Both the position numbers and the translations under genes were made by a program. The notes below the pieces were generated by a model, which made no database searches, was not told the DNA's origin, and saw only the letters and a list, made by a program, of their open reading frames with translations. 64,000 bases of DNA from assembly GCA_025642065.1 (NCBI GenBank), contig JAODUP010000006.1:372001-436000 (forward strand). Reading direction: 5' to 3'. How positions within the stretch are numbered: the stretch's first letter is position 1; every line of letters starts with the position of its first letter. The stretch comes from Paralvinella palmiformis. Its lineage: Eukaryota > Annelida > Polychaeta > Terebellida > Alvinellidae. Below are positions 62,918 through 64,000 of the stretch, one piece after another.

Positions 62918-63460
62918 ATGACTAACGAATCTGCTCCATGGTTAGAATCACCAATTCCAATAATTATACAGAACCCCACCCAGAAGAAAGTTGGCACTGA
63001 AGGAGCAGCAATAGTAGCCACAACCAGAAGTGCTAACTTCAATGAAAGCAACACACCAACTATCAACATATACACCAATGTTAGTTCCCAGGCGAACAGA
63101 ACCATAGCTTGGCAATATTTCATTAAATAAAGAGACAAAGAAATCGGAAGCAGAATCCCAAACCACATCCTTATTATATTAGCTGAGCTGCACGCAGTCA
63201 AAGCGACCCTAATCTGGCAGCCTTTTCATGAAAGAGTCATCATCCATTTGAACTCTATGAAGGCGCTTACCATCATCTCCACAGCTAATTTCTATACCTA
63301 TCCTGAAATCATCACATACTTCTATATCACGGCGTCAACCTTCAGGCGGCGTGAAATCCAAGTACATGTAATACTCAACTGGGTTCCAAATCACGTTAAC
63401 CTTGAGGGCAACGACCGAGCAGACCAAGCAAACGAAGCCACCGGGATAGAAGCCATCTAA
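62918..63460 (+). pseudogene. LINE RNase H fragment
   Basis: Two open frames (62918-63130 and 63248-63460) carry the RNase H fold motifs in order. The first is IYTNVSSQANRTIAWQYF, where the first catalytic Asp is replaced by Asn. Then come a stretch with AELHAV (catalytic Glu), HLNSMKALTI (Asp expected next to Ser is Asn) and WVPNHVNLEGNDRADQAN, which retains His and the last Asp. Two of four catalytic acids are therefore lost. Confidence 0.8.
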
Positions 63461-63745
63461 CATGCTGAACATATCCCTGGCACATTCAGCCAGCCATATC
63501 ATCGATAGGTTCGTCTTCAATCAACTGGAATCAATCTACACAGACAACACATCATCATCCAAGGATTGGTACCAGACCATCACTGTAGTCGGATACAATT
63601 TCCTTAACAATAGACTGCCCGACTTCCAACTGAGACGACTACGTTTCTGGTCATACACACAAAACTTCACCCGTCTGATTATAATTCAATTGGTGATTCC
63701 TATTACTGTAACATTGGTATTTATGCATGATATATTGTATTGAAA

Positions 63746-64000
63746 GTGAATTAACTGTTTTATTTTCTAAATCAGCCATTCGGGCAATGTTGCTACATGT
63801 AAATGTCAAGGGTGTTAATACTCTAATGTAATAACATCTTTTATTTAATAATATACAGGTGATGCATATTTGATTGGTTCCGAGGTACAAGTAAAAATAA
63901 TATTTTCAAAACTTGCAAATTGCCCTTTACATTTACATTAAACATTTAATATCTTCATTAAAATCAATCTACATTCAGCTAAAAGTTTGATTTTAAAATC
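63746..64000. other. No gene recognised
   Basis: AT-rich sequence after the LINE remnant; nothing supported. Confidence 0.5.

Larger units (their letters stand above)
59945..63745 (+). mobile_element. I-superfamily-like LINE with EN, RT and RNase H, decayed
   Basis: An almost complete layout survives. ORF1 (gag-like) remnants occupy about 60010-60860, starting with VRLDFNVKHTNEGATLLKIS. The APE endonuclease covers 60940-61510 (LQETLTNN; TSGGDNFLLARDLNGNSDIW; TVFGSTLDLVIVSP). RT covers 62040-62780 (VFVAFVDLDKAFERV near 62411; catalytic box Y-A-D-N instead of Y-A-D-D near 62696). An RNase H domain covers 63050-63450 (INIYTNVSSQ; LAELHAVKATL; LNSMKALTIIS; ILNWVPNHVNLEGNDRADQA). RNase H downstream of RT places it with the I group (I, Nimb and relatives). 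Stops and frameshifts throughout. Confidence 0.87.

Overview
This is an AT-rich, intron-bearing metazoan genomic window. Microsatellites, tRNA-derived SINEs, several LINE clades, a Penelope-like element, Ty3/Gypsy elements and hAT elements, together with one long animal gene, point to a marine invertebrate. A mollusc or other lophotrochozoan is my inference, not something the sequence proves. There are no prokaryotic features.

The only complete host gene I can reconstruct is TBCD (tubulin-folding cofactor D) on the minus strand, 43529 down to 15886. I placed 35 coding exons by AG/GT boundaries, phase continuity and family similarity. They sum to 3525 nt, an uninterrupted 1174-residue frame plus stop; the human protein is about 1192 residues. 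One intron has a GC donor. The introns hold many mobile elements: a 3.1-kb LINE in intron 30, an hAT-like non-autonomous element and a SINE in intron 12, a foldback element in intron 20, and SINE copies in introns 2, 6, 8, 10, 19 and 21.

The most interesting feature is a tandem duplication of about 4.3 kb (42624-46921 and 47063-51426). It carries the TBCD upstream region, coding exon 1 and the start of intron 1, so the gene has two nearly identical potential promoters and first exons. A false (haplotypic) duplication in the assembly must be excluded. Upstream of it (52246-53272) lie 3' exons of a second minus-strand gene that I do not recognise.

Left arm (1-15000): a near-perfect 611-bp inverted repeat, a short tandem array, an LTR-like dispersed repeat (second copy at 54700), a Ty3/Gypsy element with another Ty3/Gypsy element nested inside it, and a decayed CR1/L2-like LINE. 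Right arm (53800-64000): a LINE reverse-transcriptase scrap, a 91-bp AC microsatellite, the second LTR-like repeat, a dead hAT transposon, a decayed Penelope-like element, and a decayed LINE with endonuclease, reverse transcriptase and RNase H. All transposon coding regions are broken by stops, frameshifts or deletions.

I do not see an undescribed enzymatic or defence system. The observations most worth testing are the duplicated TBCD promoter/exon 1, the unidentified upstream gene, and the structural repeats.
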